The notes: generated by a model from the sequence alone, not told the origin. A stretch of 64,000 bases of DNA from Campylobacter sp. (GCF_019423325.1 NZ_JAHZBQ010000001.1:682001-746000); one strand, 5' to 3'; positions 50,929 to 60,503 are shown, counted from the first letter of the stretch. Numbers and translations: made by a program.

Positions 50929-52763
50929 GCGATTACGGACTAAATATTTGGGGGAATTCCAACTTCACGATAGATGGCGGCAAACTATGCCTAAACTCCG
51001 ATTTCAAGCAGCCTTTGGTGGACATTATAAAAGAGATCCGCGCAGACGGCGTGCGAGGCCCGATACTGCTGCGCTTTCCGCACCTCATCAAAAAGCAGAT
51101 CGTTGAAATTTACTCAAATTTTAACCGCGCCATTAAGGAGTTTGATTACAAGGGAAAATTCCACGCCGTCTATCCGCTTAAGGTAAATCAATTCCCGGGC
51201 TTCGTTAAAAATTTAGTCGATATCGGCGAGCCTTACGGATACGGGCTCGAGGCCGGCAGCAAGCCCGAACTGCTGCTAGCGATGGCGTATAACAAATACG
51301 GCGCGCCGATTACCGTAAACGGTTTTAAAGATAAGGAGCTTATAAATATCGGCTTCATCGCCGCAGAGATGGGGCATAACGTGACGCTTACGATCGAGGG
51401 GCTAAACGAGCTTGAAACCATCATCGAAACGGCCAAGGAGCGCTTTGCGCCAAAGCCTTTCATCGGGCTACGCATCAGGCTGCATAACTCCGGAAGCGGA
51501 CTGTGGGCGAAAAGCGGCGGGATAAATTCAAAATTCGGTCTTACCTCGACCGAGCTTATAGAGGCGATAAGCTTACTCAAGAAAAACGATCTCATCGAGC
51601 AGTTTACGATGATTCATTTTCATATCGGCTCGCAGATTACAGAGATCCACCCGCTCAAAAAGGCCCTCATCGAGGCGGGCAATATCTACACCGAGCTTCG
51701 TAAAATGGGTGCGAAAAATTTAAAATCCATAAATTTAGGCGGAGGGCTCGCTATCGAATACTCCCAAGCCAAAGAAAGCTCCAGCCGCAACTATACGCTA
51801 AAAGAATACGCCAACGACGTGGTTTTTTTGCTAAAATCGATCGCAGAGGATAAAAAAGAGGCCGAGCCTGATATTTTTATTGAGAGCGGCAGATACGTAG
51901 CCGCCAGTCACGCAGTGCTCGTAGCGCCGATTTTGGAGCTTTTTACCCAAGAATACACAGAAGAAAAGCTCGCCCTAAAAAAGGATAATCCGCCGGTAGT
52001 CGCTGAACTATACGATCTGTATAAAACTCTAAAACCCTCCAACGCGCTAGAGTATCTGCACGACGCCATGTCGCACATGGAAAGCGTACTTACCCTTTTT
52101 GATCTGGGATACGTCGATCTGATCGACCGCTCAAACGGCGAAATTTTGGTTCATCTAATAATGCGAAAGGCGTATGGAATTTTAGGCAACAAGCAAGAAT
52201 ACAGCAATTTCTTAAGCTCCTTAGGCAACGCCCAAGAGCGCTATTTAGTAAATTTTTCGATCTTTCAAAGCCTGCCCGATTTTTGGGGCATCAAACAGCA
52301 CTTCCCGATCATGCCGTTAGAGAGGCTGGACGAGCGCGCCACGCTATCTGCGTCGATCTGGGATATCACCTGCGATAGCGACGGCGAGATAGAATTCGAC
52401 AATCAAAAAAATCCGCTCTTTCTGCACGATTTCGATCCTGAAAAAGAGGAGTATTTTTTGGGCTTTTTCCTTGTCGGAGCCTATCAGGAGGTGCTTGGCA
52501 TGAGCCACAACCTCTTTGCACACCCAACAGAGGCGACCGTGATTTTGCACGATGACGGTGGCTTTGAGATCAAGGATTTTATCGAATCTCAATCGGTCAT
52601 CGACATCTTGGAGGATATGGACTACGACGTAGTAGATATCCGCGAAAGCCTAAACGAGCGGATCGAAAAATCGGATCTCATAGACGCAAAAGAGAAAAAG
52701 CATATCCTGGGCGAACTATATCTGTTTTTAAACGACAATAGCTACTTAAAGACGATCAAATGA
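50925..52763 (+). CDS. speA: Biosynthetic arginine decarboxylase
   Basis: Converts arginine to agmatine, the first step of polyamine synthesis. The 612-residue protein belongs to the alanine-racemase-fold PLP family: the PLP lysine is probably Lys86 in YPLKVNQFPG, with GYGLEAGSKPEL, an HFHIGSQ motif and FIESGRYV following. ATGA overlaps join it to hisS upstream and to cysE downstream. No agmatine-processing gene is in the window. Confidence 0.96.
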   Translation: MSDYGLNIWGNSNFTIDGGKLCLNSDFKQPLVDIIKEIRADGVRGPILLRFPHLIKKQIVEIYSNFNRAIKEFDYKGKFHAVYPLKVNQFPGFVKNLVDIGEPYGYGLEAGSKPELLLAMAYNKYGAPITVNGFKDKELINIGFIAAEMGHNVTLTIEGLNELETIIETAKERFAPKPFIGLRIRLHNSGSGLWAKSGGINSKFGLTSTELIEAISLLKKNDLIEQFTMIHFHIGSQITEIHPLKKALIEAGNIYTELRKMGAKNLKSINLGGGLAIEYSQAKESSSRNYTLKEYANDVVFLLKSIAEDKKEAEPDIFIESGRYVAASHAVLVAPILELFTQEYTEEKLALKKDNPPVVAELYDLYKTLKPSNALEYLHDAMSHMESVLTLFDLGYVDLIDRSNGEILVHLIMRKAYGILGNKQEYSNFLSSLGNAQERYLVNFSIFQSLPDFWGIKQHFPIMPLERLDERATLSASIWDITCDSDGEIEFDNQKNPLFLHDFDPEKEEYFLGFFLVGAYQEVLGMSHNLFAHPTEATVILHDDGGFEIKDFIESQSVIDILEDMDYDVVDIRESLNERIEKSDLIDAKEKKHILGELYLFLNDNSYLKTIK

Positions 52764-53455
52764 GTTTTTGGCAAATTTTAAAACAGGACTTCACCGAGCC
52801 CTTGCGTCAAGATCCCGCATGCAATAGCCTATTTGAGATATTTTTCTGCTATCCAGGCGTCTGGGCGCTAATAAATTACCGCTTCGCGCATTTTTTCTAT
52901 GAGCGAGGTTTTAAGCTTATAGCTCGCGCGATCAGCGGACTTACCCGCATAATCACCGCCGTAGATATAAACCCGGGCGCACGTATCGGCTCGGGCGTGT
53001 TTTTCGATCACGCCACGGGGCTTGTCATCGGAGAAACGGCAATCATCGGCGATAACTGTCTGATCTATCAGGGCGTCACTCTCGGCGGCGTGAGCTTAGA
53101 GCACGGTAAGCGCCATCCGACGCTGCAAAACGGCGTCGTAGTTGGTGCAGGAGCTAAAGTGCTAGGCAACATCACCATCGGCGAAAATTCCAAAATCGGC
53201 GCAAATTCCGTCGTCGTAAAGGATGTCGCGCCAAACTGCACCGCCGTGGGAGTGCCGGCTAGAATTTTAGGCGGCTGCGAGAGCGATCCTTTGGCGCATA
53301 ACAAAATTCCAGATATCAGCCAGGAGCTTATCAAATATCTCATCAAGCGTATCGAAATTTTGGAAGATTGCATCTGCAGCGGCAGAAAAGATATCGCCGC
53401 AATGGATGAGGATCTAAATAAATTCTACGAAGAGTATCTAAAATCATTAAAATAA
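52760..53455 (+). CDS. cysE: Serine O-acetyltransferase
   Basis: Makes O-acetylserine from serine and acetyl-CoA for cysteine synthesis. The 231-residue protein has the N-terminal SATase helical region, then left-handed beta-helix hexapeptide repeats with the catalytic FFDHATGLVIGETA and YQGVTLGGVS, and the KIGANSVVVKDV stretch. The C-terminal tail (DEDLNKFYEEYLKSLK) lacks the usual GDGI(I) end that binds the sulfhydrylase CysK, so complex formation may differ. Its start overlaps the speA stop. Confidence 0.94.
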   Translation: MSFWQILKQDFTEPLRQDPACNSLFEIFFCYPGVWALINYRFAHFFYERGFKLIARAISGLTRIITAVDINPGARIGSGVFFDHATGLVIGETAIIGDNCLIYQGVTLGGVSLEHGKRHPTLQNGVVVGAGAKVLGNITIGENSKIGANSVVVKDVAPNCTAVGVPARILGGCESDPLAHNKIPDISQELIKYLIKRIEILEDCICSGRKDIAAMDEDLNKFYEEYLKSLK

Positions 53456-53465
53456 GAGGGTTAAA

Positions 53466-53945
53466 GTGAAAAAAGCTCTATTTTTTACAATTTTTGCTAT
53501 TTTGTCGGCAAGCGGCAGCGATGCTAATAGCGCGAAAAATTCCGCGGACGACGCCAGAATAAGCCTAGTAAAAAGCCTATACATCAAGGACACCTATTTC
53601 GGCGATCACAAAAATGTCTTATCGGCTTCTTTCAAATCTGCGCTTATGCAGGATGAAGCATCTGCTGGCGAAGGTGAGGTAGGCTGCTTGGACTACGATC
53701 CGATAATCGGCGGTCAAGATGTCTGCGACGACGCGAAATATGATTTTGAGCTAGGGCAGCGCGATACTGTCGTAGTGACGCAGACCTGCCCCTACGACGC
53801 GCAGACGATAATCTACAAACTCGTCCGTAGCGGAGGCGATTATAAAATCGACGATATCTACAACCAAGACCTAAGCGGCGGCAGAGCTTTTAGCGTCAAA
53901 AATCAAATTTTAAATTGTCTAAACCAATCCAAGGAGCATCAATGA
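53466..53945 (+). CDS. Unknown secreted protein
   Basis: A 159-residue protein with a signal peptide (MKKALFFTIFAILSASGSDA), followed by a mature part with several Cys (GCLDYDP, VCDDAKYD, QTCPYDAQT, and one near the C-terminus) that could form disulfides in the periplasm. The ending resembles small periplasmic YARHG/DUF3828-like domains (TIIYKLVRSGGDYKIDDIYN), where a strand-rich unit relates residue load to function; I am not certain of the family. It lies between cysE (10 bp) and aspB, with an ATGA overlap, so it is co-transcribed. Confidence 0.7.
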   Translation: MKKALFFTIFAILSASGSDANSAKNSADDARISLVKSLYIKDTYFGDHKNVLSASFKSALMQDEASAGEGEVGCLDYDPIIGGQDVCDDAKYDFELGQRDTVVVTQTCPYDAQTIIYKLVRSGGDYKIDDIYNQDLSGGRAFSVKNQILNCLNQSKEHQ

Positions 53946-55120
53946 AATTAACACTTTCAAGTCGCGTAAGCAAGCTCGGCGAAAGCCTAACGATCGCAAT
54001 CAGCACCAAAGCCAAGCAGATGAAAGCTCAGGGGCAAGACGTCGTAATCCTAAGTGCGGGCGAGCCTGATTTCGATACTGCAGAGGTCGCCAAAAAAGCT
54101 GTCATAGAGGCTATGGCTAAAGGCTGCGGAAAATATACGCCGGTTGCCGGCACGCCTGAAATTTTAAATTTAATCGCGCAGAAGCTAAAGCGCGATAATG
54201 CTCTAAACTACAGACCCGATCAGATCATCACCAACGTCGGCGCCAAGCACTCGCTATTTAACGCCTTTAACTGCATCTTAAACGAAGGCGATGAGGTCAT
54301 AATACCGGCGCCTTATTGGGTCACCTACCCCGAAATTGTAAAATTCTGTGGCAGCAAGCCCGTCATCGTAAACACAAAGGCGGAAAACCGATATAAAATC
54401 ACCGCCTCACAGCTCAAAGCCGCGATCACGCCGCACACGAAGGCACTGTGCCTTTTCAACCCGAGCAACCCCGCAGGCGCCGTATATTCGCGCCAGGAGC
54501 TGCAAGAGCTTGCGGAAGCACTAAAAGGCACGGATATTTTAGTAATTGCCGATGAAATTTACGAAAAAATTGTCTTCGGCAAGAGCTTCATAGCCGCAGC
54601 AAGCATCAGCGAGGATATGTTCGGGCGCACCGTGACGATCAACGGGCTAAGCAAATGTGGCGCGATGCCCGGCTGGCGCTTCGGCTACACCGCCTGTGCG
54701 ATCGATGAGCTAAATAAGGCGATGATAAACTTACAAAGTCAAAGTGTCAGCAACGTAGCAAGCATAGTCCAGGCAGGCGCTATGCTGGTGCTGCGGGGCG
54801 AGGCGGACGATTATATCGAAATGATGAGGCGCGAATACGAGCGTAGGCGCGATTTTGGCACGGACGCGATAGGTGCGATCCCAGGGCTTAGTGTCGTAAA
54901 ACCAGATGGCGCATTTTATTTCTTCATAGATTGCTCTCAGGTAGAACCCGATAGTATGAAATTCTGCATGCAACTGCTAGATAAAGGGCTCGTAGCCACG
55001 GTGCCAGGAAGCGGATTTGGCATGGATGGGCACTTCCGCGTAAGCTTTGCGTGCTCTATGGAAAATCTAAAACGCGGCTTTGAGCGTATAGAAAAATTCG
55101 TAAAAGATTACCACAAATAG
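53942..55120 (+). CDS. aspB: Class I aspartate aminotransferase
   Basis: A 392-residue PLP aminotransferase (aspartate:2-oxoglutarate type, possibly with prephenate activity). The PLP lysine lies in INGLSKCGAMPGWRFGY, with NPSNPAGAVYS, ADEIYEKIV and the C-terminal substrate Arg in HFRVSFACS. I start it at the ATG at 53942, six bases after AAGGAG, whose ATGA overlaps the preceding stop; an upstream frame would run into that gene. Last gene of the hisS unit. Confidence 0.93.
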   Translation: MKLTLSSRVSKLGESLTIAISTKAKQMKAQGQDVVILSAGEPDFDTAEVAKKAVIEAMAKGCGKYTPVAGTPEILNLIAQKLKRDNALNYRPDQIITNVGAKHSLFNAFNCILNEGDEVIIPAPYWVTYPEIVKFCGSKPVIVNTKAENRYKITASQLKAAITPHTKALCLFNPSNPAGAVYSRQELQELAEALKGTDILVIADEIYEKIVFGKSFIAAASISEDMFGRTVTINGLSKCGAMPGWRFGYTACAIDELNKAMINLQSQSVSNVASIVQAGAMLVLRGEADDYIEMMRREYERRRDFGTDAIGAIPGLSVVKPDGAFYFFIDCSQVEPDSMKFCMQLLDKGLVATVPGSGFGMDGHFRVSFACSMENLKRGFERIEKFVKDYHK

Positions 55121-55190
55121 GCACGCTAGCGAAATTTGAATCTAAATTTGTCACAGCTTAGCAGCGAAATTTTTACATAAAATTTAATGC

Positions 55191-55325
55191 GGCTTGGCGG
55201 CAAATTTAGTGTGGCACGGCACAGCTCGGCGCGAGATTTAAAGCAAATCCGGTGCGACGCAGCACGGAATTTAACTCAAATTCCGCCCATCACAGCACGA
55301 TATGACTCGGCTTAGCTCAGATAGC
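55191..55325. repeat. Degenerate repeat, left copy of a pair flanking the TsdA-like gene
   Basis: Units of the form GAATTTAACGCAAATTTAGTGCGGCACGGCACAG drift through this stretch. The best match to the right copy is 55291-55310 against 57779-57798, 17 of 20 bases identical. Confidence 0.6.
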
Positions 55326-56586
55326 GCGGTAGTTCAGTGCGGTTAAAATTAACGTTTTTTATCCGAGGCGTTTAAGTTCATTCCATGTTGTTTTATCCAA
55401 AAGTATTTAAATTTCGCCGTTTAATTCAAAATTATAACTATCGCGAGCTTGGCGATAAAGGCTAATTTGCTCTTGCTCTACTTAAGAACGATTAAGTTTC
55501 GCGCCGTTTTATTCAAAAGCATTAAAATTTCACACTTGCCGATGCTACTTCGATTTCCCCAATTCCTTTACGTTTTACTCAAGAGCTTTAGATTTTCATA
55601 CCGCCGCATTACGGCGCCTGTCGCGCGAAATTTTATCTAGGCGGCAATATTTCTAGCGCGGATACGGTCCTGCGCGGCGCGCAGGCAGATCCGACCGCCA
55701 AAGCCCAAATCCGCTTAAATTTAAAATTCCTAGCCCGCTCGGGTTAAATTTCAAACCTAGCGCCCGTTTTAAGGCGCGTGCAAGGCGAGCATAAATACGC
55801 GCGCCGCCTAAACGGCACATAGACGAGACGATCCGCCTCGCCCCATCGCGCCGATAAATTTCGAATGCGGCGGCGATCCTGCTGCGATGCACCGCGACAT
55901 GCTTTTGCAAATCTCGCGCTGAAATACTAATTTGCGACTTGTATTTCGACGGCATGCCGCGACACGTTTTTGCAAACGGCTCGTTTGTGGCGGCAATATC
56001 GGAGCCTGCGCGGGCGACACACTGCGGTTTTACGAATGAGCGAAATTACCCGTCTAAATTTTACCCGTTCGTTTCCCGCGAGCGATTGCATGTACTCCGC
56101 ATTTTATACGCGGCGCGATGCCGCATCCGTGACACAAAAAAATACAGAGGCGCACAAATGAAGCGATCCGTGCGCGCGATAAAAAATACATAGGCGTAGC
56201 AAGCGTGCCGAGCGGTGCGGACGAAACGAGTGACGGGAGTGAGGCAATCTTTTAAATTTTTCTCTCGCAAGCCTTAAAAAAATCCGCTGCGTCACGGCTC
56301 GACTTCTTTTTCTGCGTAGCTCGCCGCACTGCCAAAATTTATCGCATGACTAAATCAAGTAATCTAATCGCGCAGGTTCTACCAAAATCACCCGCTCAAA
56401 TTTTAAAAATCTCGCCATTTACTTTAAATTTTATCGCTAGGCCGCGCAAAATTAGCGTCAAATTTCATCGTCGCGCTAAGTTAAAATTTCGGCTCCTTTA
56501 AAATTTTCCTCTATGCAAACCCTGCAATAGCTTCTTTTTTAAAATTTTAACGCACATTTAACTAAAAAATTCAATAATTTCAAATC

Positions 56587-56592
56587 TATATT
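56587..56592 (+). promoter_or_regulatory. Possible -10 box of the TsdA-like gene
   Basis: TATATT, in an AT-rich stretch, 23 bases before the ATG; TTAAAGGAGA directly precedes the start. Confidence 0.4.
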
Positions 56593-56614
56593 TTACTTTT
56601 TTAAAGGAGAACAT

Positions 56615-57604
56615 ATGAGAAAAACCGCCCTTGTTTTAGCGCTTCCGCTCTTTTTTACGCCCGTTTTAGGCTTTGATGTAGCCAAACTCAACGCCAAAAA
56701 AGCCGTGCCGTACGAGCAAAAGACGCAGGAGTTTAGGCTGCCCGTAGGCATCGACGAAAACGGCGTCATAGATGAGGCAAAGCTCGGCGACTCGCCTTAT
56801 GCAAAGACCGTCATCTACGGCGCGAAGCTTATCAACGAGACGACGAGATATCTCGGACCGCAGGCAAAGGACGAAAAAATGCGCTTTGCGGGCAACAACC
56901 TATCCTGTTCGAGCTGTCATACGAGCGGCGGCGTCGTGCCCAATCAAAGCCCATTCGTGGGTATCTACGCGAGATTTCCGCAGTATGTCGCAAGATCAGA
57001 TCAGCTAGTCACGCTGCAAGATCGCATAAATGGCTGTTTTCAGCGCTCTATGGCGGGCAAAGCGATCCCTACGAATTCCAAAGAGATGCGCGCGATGATC
57101 GCCTACATGCACTGGCTCTCCGCAGGATATGAGGTCGGCGCAAAGGTAAAAGGCCAGGGGCTGCCGAAGGCGCAGTTTTTAGACCGCGCGGCAGATCCTA
57201 AAAAAGGACGCGAAATTTACGCCGCAAAATGCGCCGCCTGCCACGGCGAAAACGGCGAAGGGATAAAAAACGAGGGGTTTGCTCAAAGCGGCGATTACTA
57301 CACATTCCCCGCGCTTTGGGGCGATGACAGCTACAATACGGGCGCCGGTATGTATAGGCTCATCGAAGGAGCAAGGTATGTCAAAGCTACCATGCCTAAA
57401 GGGGACGCCTCGCTAAGCTGGGAGGAAGCTTTCGACGTGACGGCGTATATAAACTCAAAGCCGCGCAAGATCAAACCCGATAGGAAGAAAGATTTCCCTG
57501 ACCTAGACGTCAAGCAGATGGATATGGATGTGGGGCCTTACAACGACGGATTTGACGAGAACGATCACCGCTTCGGCCCATACAAACGCATGATCAAAAA
57601 ATAA
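56615..57604 (+). CDS. tsdA: Dihaem c-type cytochrome, TsdA-like thiosulfate dehydrogenase/tetrathionate reductase
   Basis: A 329-residue periplasmic dihaem cytochrome. A signal peptide (RKTALVLALPLFFTPVLG) precedes two cytochrome c domains with CSSCH (in NNLSCSSCHTSGG) and CAACH (in KCAACHGENGEG). The context NNLSCSSCHTSGG and the segment RINGCFQRSMAGKA are hallmarks of TsdA, in which the first haem has an unusual Cys/His ligation and catalyses interconversion of thiosulfate and tetrathionate. C. jejuni TsdA is a bifunctional tetrathionate reductase. No TsdB electron partner is adjacent. It lies alone between two degenerate repeat regions, facing the LysR gene. Confidence 0.87.
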   Translation: MRKTALVLALPLFFTPVLGFDVAKLNAKKAVPYEQKTQEFRLPVGIDENGVIDEAKLGDSPYAKTVIYGAKLINETTRYLGPQAKDEKMRFAGNNLSCSSCHTSGGVVPNQSPFVGIYARFPQYVARSDQLVTLQDRINGCFQRSMAGKAIPTNSKEMRAMIAYMHWLSAGYEVGAKVKGQGLPKAQFLDRAADPKKGREIYAAKCAACHGENGEGIKNEGFAQSGDYYTFPALWGDDSYNTGAGMYRLIEGARYVKATMPKGDASLSWEEAFDVTAYINSKPRKIKPDRKKDFPDLDVKQMDMDVGPYNDGFDENDHRFGPYKRMIKK

Positions 57605-57639
57605 AATCAAACGCCGTCCTCGCGGCGGCGGAATTTTGA

Positions 57640-57820
57640 CGTAAATTTAATGCGGTTCGGAATTTAACGCAAATTTAGTGCGACGCGACACAGAATTTAA
57701 TACAAATAGCGTGTTACGGCACAGATTTCAAAGCAAATTTGCGATGTGCGGTATAACTTGAAATTTACTGTAAATTTGCACAGTACGATATGGCTCAGCG
57801 CGAGATTAAAATACAAATTT
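57640..57820. repeat. Degenerate repeat, right copy of the pair flanking the TsdA-like gene
   Basis: Three to five drifting units: GAATTTAACGCAAATTTAGTG, GAATTTAATACAAATAGCGTG, AGATTTCAAAGCAAATTTGCG and related, each followed by a GC-rich spacer with a CGGCACAG-like core. Spacing is about 30-38 bp. Confidence 0.65.
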
Positions 57821-57844
57821 TGTGCATATTATTTCCCGCGCGCC

Positions 57845-58756
57845 CTACTCGCCGCTTTTGCCCGCTTTTATCATCTTTATAAATTCCTTTGCGAGCTTGG
57901 AGGGTTTTTTATACACGACCGAAAACGACACGTCCAAAAGCGGCTCATCCGCGACGTCAAAGAGCGTGATGTAGTCCTTTTGCGTCTCAAAAATATACCG
58001 CGCGAAGCTGAAACTCACGCAAAGCCCCGCCGCGACCATCGCGTTAGCCACGTACAGATAGGAGGTGTCGCAGAAAATTTGAGGCGTAAAGCCGGCGTTT
58101 TCAAAGATCTTTTTGAAGTTCGATTCGCTTTTTAAAATTTTACTGCTAATTGCAAATTTATCGGATTTAAACTCGCTAAGTGCGATTTTAGGGTATTTCT
58201 CGGTAGAATTTATACTCACTCGCGAAACGGCAGGATGAGAGGAGCAGACGCTTAGAAGCAGCCTGCGCTTTTTTATAAACTCGCACTCAAGCCCCTCGGC
58301 AAAAAGCTCGCCGAAGTGCGCGGCATAGACGATGTCAAGCTCGCCGCTTTTTAGCATCTCGATGAGCGCGGGCTCGGAGTGAGCGTGCACGATCCTGATG
58401 TCAGCTTTGGAAAACCTGCTGTAAAACATCGCAATGATCTTTTCGATAAATTTAAAGCTGGTCGAGGTCGCGCCGATTACGAGCTTGCCCGTCTTGATCG
58501 ACGAAAGCCCGCGGATTTCGTTATTTAGCTCCTTATTGAGCCTAAGCATATTTTTCGCTCTGGCGATGTAAATTTCGCCCGCGTATGTAAGCTCAAGGCC
58601 GTTTTTTCTATCAAAAATTTCGATCCCGAGCTCCTTTTCTAAAAGCATAATGCTCTTTGAAAGCGACGGCTGCGCGATTCCAAGCTCGCTCGCTGCCTTT
58701 GTAAAGCTTTTAAGCTCCGAAATTTTTACCGCAAATTCCATATGTCGCAGGCTCAT
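57845..58756 (-). CDS. LysR-family transcriptional regulator
   Basis: A 303-residue LTTR. The N-terminal winged helix-turn-helix is RHMEFAVKISELKSFTKAASELGIAQPSLSKSIMLLEKELG; the remaining domain is the effector-binding periplasmic-protein-like fold (VIGATSTSFKFIEKIIAM, then LSEFKSDKFAISS). Its gene diverges from the flavoprotein-cytochrome operon with 141 bp between starts, the classic arrangement in which an LTTR activates the divergent operon in response to the substrate. It overlaps nothing and starts at an ATG. Confidence 0.92.
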   Translation of the reverse strand: MSLRHMEFAVKISELKSFTKAASELGIAQPSLSKSIMLLEKELGIEIFDRKNGLELTYAGEIYIARAKNMLRLNKELNNEIRGLSSIKTGKLVIGATSTSFKFIEKIIAMFYSRFSKADIRIVHAHSEPALIEMLKSGELDIVYAAHFGELFAEGLECEFIKKRRLLLSVCSSHPAVSRVSINSTEKYPKIALSEFKSDKFAISSKILKSESNFKKIFENAGFTPQIFCDTSYLYVANAMVAAGLCVSFSFARYIFETQKDYITLFDVADEPLLDVSFSVVYKKPSKLAKEFIKMIKAGKSGE

Positions 58757-58782
58757 TTTTTGCCCCTTCGGTTGAAATTTTA

Positions 58783-58795
58783 TAGCCTTTAGCTA
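58783..58795. promoter_or_regulatory. Likely LysR box (T-N11-A dyad)
   Basis: ATAGC-CTTTA-GCTAT (58782-58796) is a perfect 5-bp dyad that contains the LTTR core T-N11-A (T58783 to A58795). It lies between the regulator's start (58756) and the promoter of the operon, about 25-35 bases upstream of its -35, where an activator or autorepressor would bind. Confidence 0.55.
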
Positions 58796-58818
58796 TTAAA
58801 TTATATACCAAATAACAT

Positions 58819-58847
58819 TTGACTTACATAAAGATTTAATATAAAAT
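58819..58847 (+). promoter_or_regulatory. Promoter of the flavoprotein-cytochrome operon
   Basis: TTGACT (58819-58824) and TAAAAT (58842-58847) are separated by 17 bp. The flavoprotein ATG is at 58898. This is one of the few spots in the window with a clear -35 element. Confidence 0.5.
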
Positions 58848-58897
58848 TACGACATTAATCTTTAAGATTAAAAAATCTCTAAGTAAAGGGGCAAAAT

Positions 58898-60439
58898 ATG
58901 CAGAGACGCGACATACTGAAAATGGGTATGGTAGGAGCCGGTGCACTCGCGCTTAGCGCGGTGAATGCGCAAGCAAGTGCTGTAGACGCAAAGGACGTCA
59001 AATTTGACGAAGAGTGGGATGTAATCATCATCGGTAGCGGCTTTGCTGGACTTGCGGCGGGCTTAAAAGCGGCGCAAAAAGGCAATAAAGTGCTAATCCT
59101 CGAAAAGATGGGCCGTATCGGCGGAAACTCCGTCATCAACGGCGGCGGTATGAGCGTGCCGATGAACCCCGTGCAGGAAAAAACGGGCATCAAAGACAGC
59201 AAAGAGCTATTTATGAACGACTGTCTAAAAGCAGGACTTGGCATCAACCACCCAGAGCTTTTAAGCACCTTAGCAGATCGCGGCTTAGACGCGTTTAAAT
59301 TCCTCGTAGATAACGGTGTGCAATTTAAAATGGATCACTGCGCGCACTTCGGCGGACACAGCGTCGCGCGCTCGATGCTAACTACAAATGATAGCGGCTC
59401 TGGCTACATCCAGCCGATGCTTGAAAAATTTGAAGCGCTGAAAGACAAGGGCTGCGAGCTTCGCCGCCGCGCAAAATTTGACGATTTCGTAATGGACGGA
59501 GATCGCGTGGCAGGCGTCGTGATCCGCGAGGAGTATAAATTTGATCCAAATCTCTATAGCGACGATCTTGAAAACACCAGCGGCACCAAAAAGACGCTCA
59601 AAGCCAAAAAAGGCGTAGTGCTCGCAGCGGGCGGATTTTGCCGCGATAAAATTTTCCGCAAGCTTCAAGATCCGCGCATCCCTGATGACGTCGATAGTAC
59701 AAATCACGCGGGAGCTACCGCGGGCGTGCTACTAAAAGCCTTTGAGATCGGTGCGTATCCGGTGCAGGTCGATTGGATCCAGTTCGGTCCGTGGGCGAGC
59801 CCTGATGAGAAGGGCTTCGGTACCGCTCCAATCCTAACTCAGCAAGGCACCTTTAAATACGGTATCGCCGTGGACGTGCGCACGGGCAAGCGCTTTATGA
59901 ACGAGCTTGCAGATCGCAAGACTCGCGCGGATGCGGAGTTTAAAATTTTACGCGAGGATCCAAAAGCCTATCCGATAACCTTCGCCGATACCAAAATGGC
60001 GTTTAAAGACCTAAGCGAAGAGGTTATTTCTAAAGGCATGGCAAGCGGTAAGCTAGTGGGCGAATGCGCGAGTCTAGATGAGATCGCTAGCAAATACGGC
60101 GTACCTGCGGATGCTTTAAAAGAGAGCGTTAAGAAATACAACGAAGGCGTTAAGGCGAAAAAAGACGAGTTTGGCAAGCAAGAAAGCGCGCTTAGCGAGA
60201 TCAACGAAGCGGGACCTTTCTACGTCATCCGCCTATCGCCGAAGCCTCACCACACGATGGGCGGTCTAAAGATCAACACCAAAGCCGAGGTCTTATCATC
60301 TAAGACGAATAAACCGATCCCTGGGCTTTGGGCTGCAGGCGAGATCACCGGCGGAACTCACGGCGCGAGCCGCTTAGGCACCGTCGCGATCACCGACTGC
60401 ATAGTTTTCGGAATGATCGCAGGCGAGCAGATCGCTTAA
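58898..60439 (+). CDS. FccA-like flavoprotein reductase subunit (Tat-exported)
   Basis: A 513-residue periplasmic FAD reductase of the FccA/UrdA family. The Tat signal is QRRDILK, followed by the FAD fold (GSGFAG, EKMGRIGGNS). The active site has HHTMGG (His 451-452), the Arg in HGASRLG (about 492) and the Arg in LADRKTRAD. The Fcc3 His365 position is Gly (WIQFGP), so the carboxylate at that side of the substrate is bound differently and fumarate is unlikely. The two genes that follow encode its tetrahaem cytochrome and a quinol dehydrogenase, the fccABC arrangement of Wolinella, where activity on methacrylate is reported. The substrate here is not known. AAGTAAAGGGGC precedes the start. Confidence 0.9.
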   Translation: MQRRDILKMGMVGAGALALSAVNAQASAVDAKDVKFDEEWDVIIIGSGFAGLAAGLKAAQKGNKVLILEKMGRIGGNSVINGGGMSVPMNPVQEKTGIKDSKELFMNDCLKAGLGINHPELLSTLADRGLDAFKFLVDNGVQFKMDHCAHFGGHSVARSMLTTNDSGSGYIQPMLEKFEALKDKGCELRRRAKFDDFVMDGDRVAGVVIREEYKFDPNLYSDDLENTSGTKKTLKAKKGVVLAAGGFCRDKIFRKLQDPRIPDDVDSTNHAGATAGVLLKAFEIGAYPVQVDWIQFGPWASPDEKGFGTAPILTQQGTFKYGIAVDVRTGKRFMNELADRKTRADAEFKILREDPKAYPITFADTKMAFKDLSEEVISKGMASGKLVGECASLDEIASKYGVPADALKESVKKYNEGVKAKKDEFGKQESALSEINEAGPFYVIRLSPKPHHTMGGLKINTKAEVLSSKTNKPIPGLWAAGEITGGTHGASRLGTVAITDCIVFGMIAGEQIA

Positions 60440-60465
60440 CTAGGTCTGAGCGCAAGCTCTTTTAA

Positions 60466-60503
60466 GCCTTGCCAGGTAGCTAAAGCGAGCCTGCAAGGCA
60501 GTT
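60466..60503 (+). terminator. Attenuator-like hairpin between the flavoprotein and cytochrome genes
   Basis: GCCTTGC (60466-60472) pairs with GCAAGGC (60493-60499), extended inside by AGG/CCT past a one-base bulge, and is followed by AGTTTTC. It lies inside an operon, so it may act as a partial terminator, giving more flavoprotein than membrane cytochrome, or protect the upstream message. Confidence 0.6.

Larger units (their letters stand above)
55121..56614. other. 1.5-kb gene-free region
   Basis: No credible gene is seen on either strand; ORFs here are short, basic and lack ribosome sites. The first 200 bp is a degenerate repeat, described separately. Around 55885 and 55960 an ACCGCGACATGCTTTTGCAAA-type sequence is partly repeated. 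The final 100 bp becomes AT-rich and holds the promoter of the cytochrome gene. Confidence 0.6.

Noticed and set aside
55308..55350. tRNA-like D-arm sequence (TAGCTCAG followed by GGTAG)
   Set aside because: No matching acceptor stem and no T-arm GGTTCGAATCC within tRNA distance; it lies in degenerate repeat DNA.
55449..56295. Several 60-100-residue ORFs on both strands
   Set aside because: No ribosome sites, basic and Cys/Arg-rich composition, mutual overlap on opposite strands; spurious.
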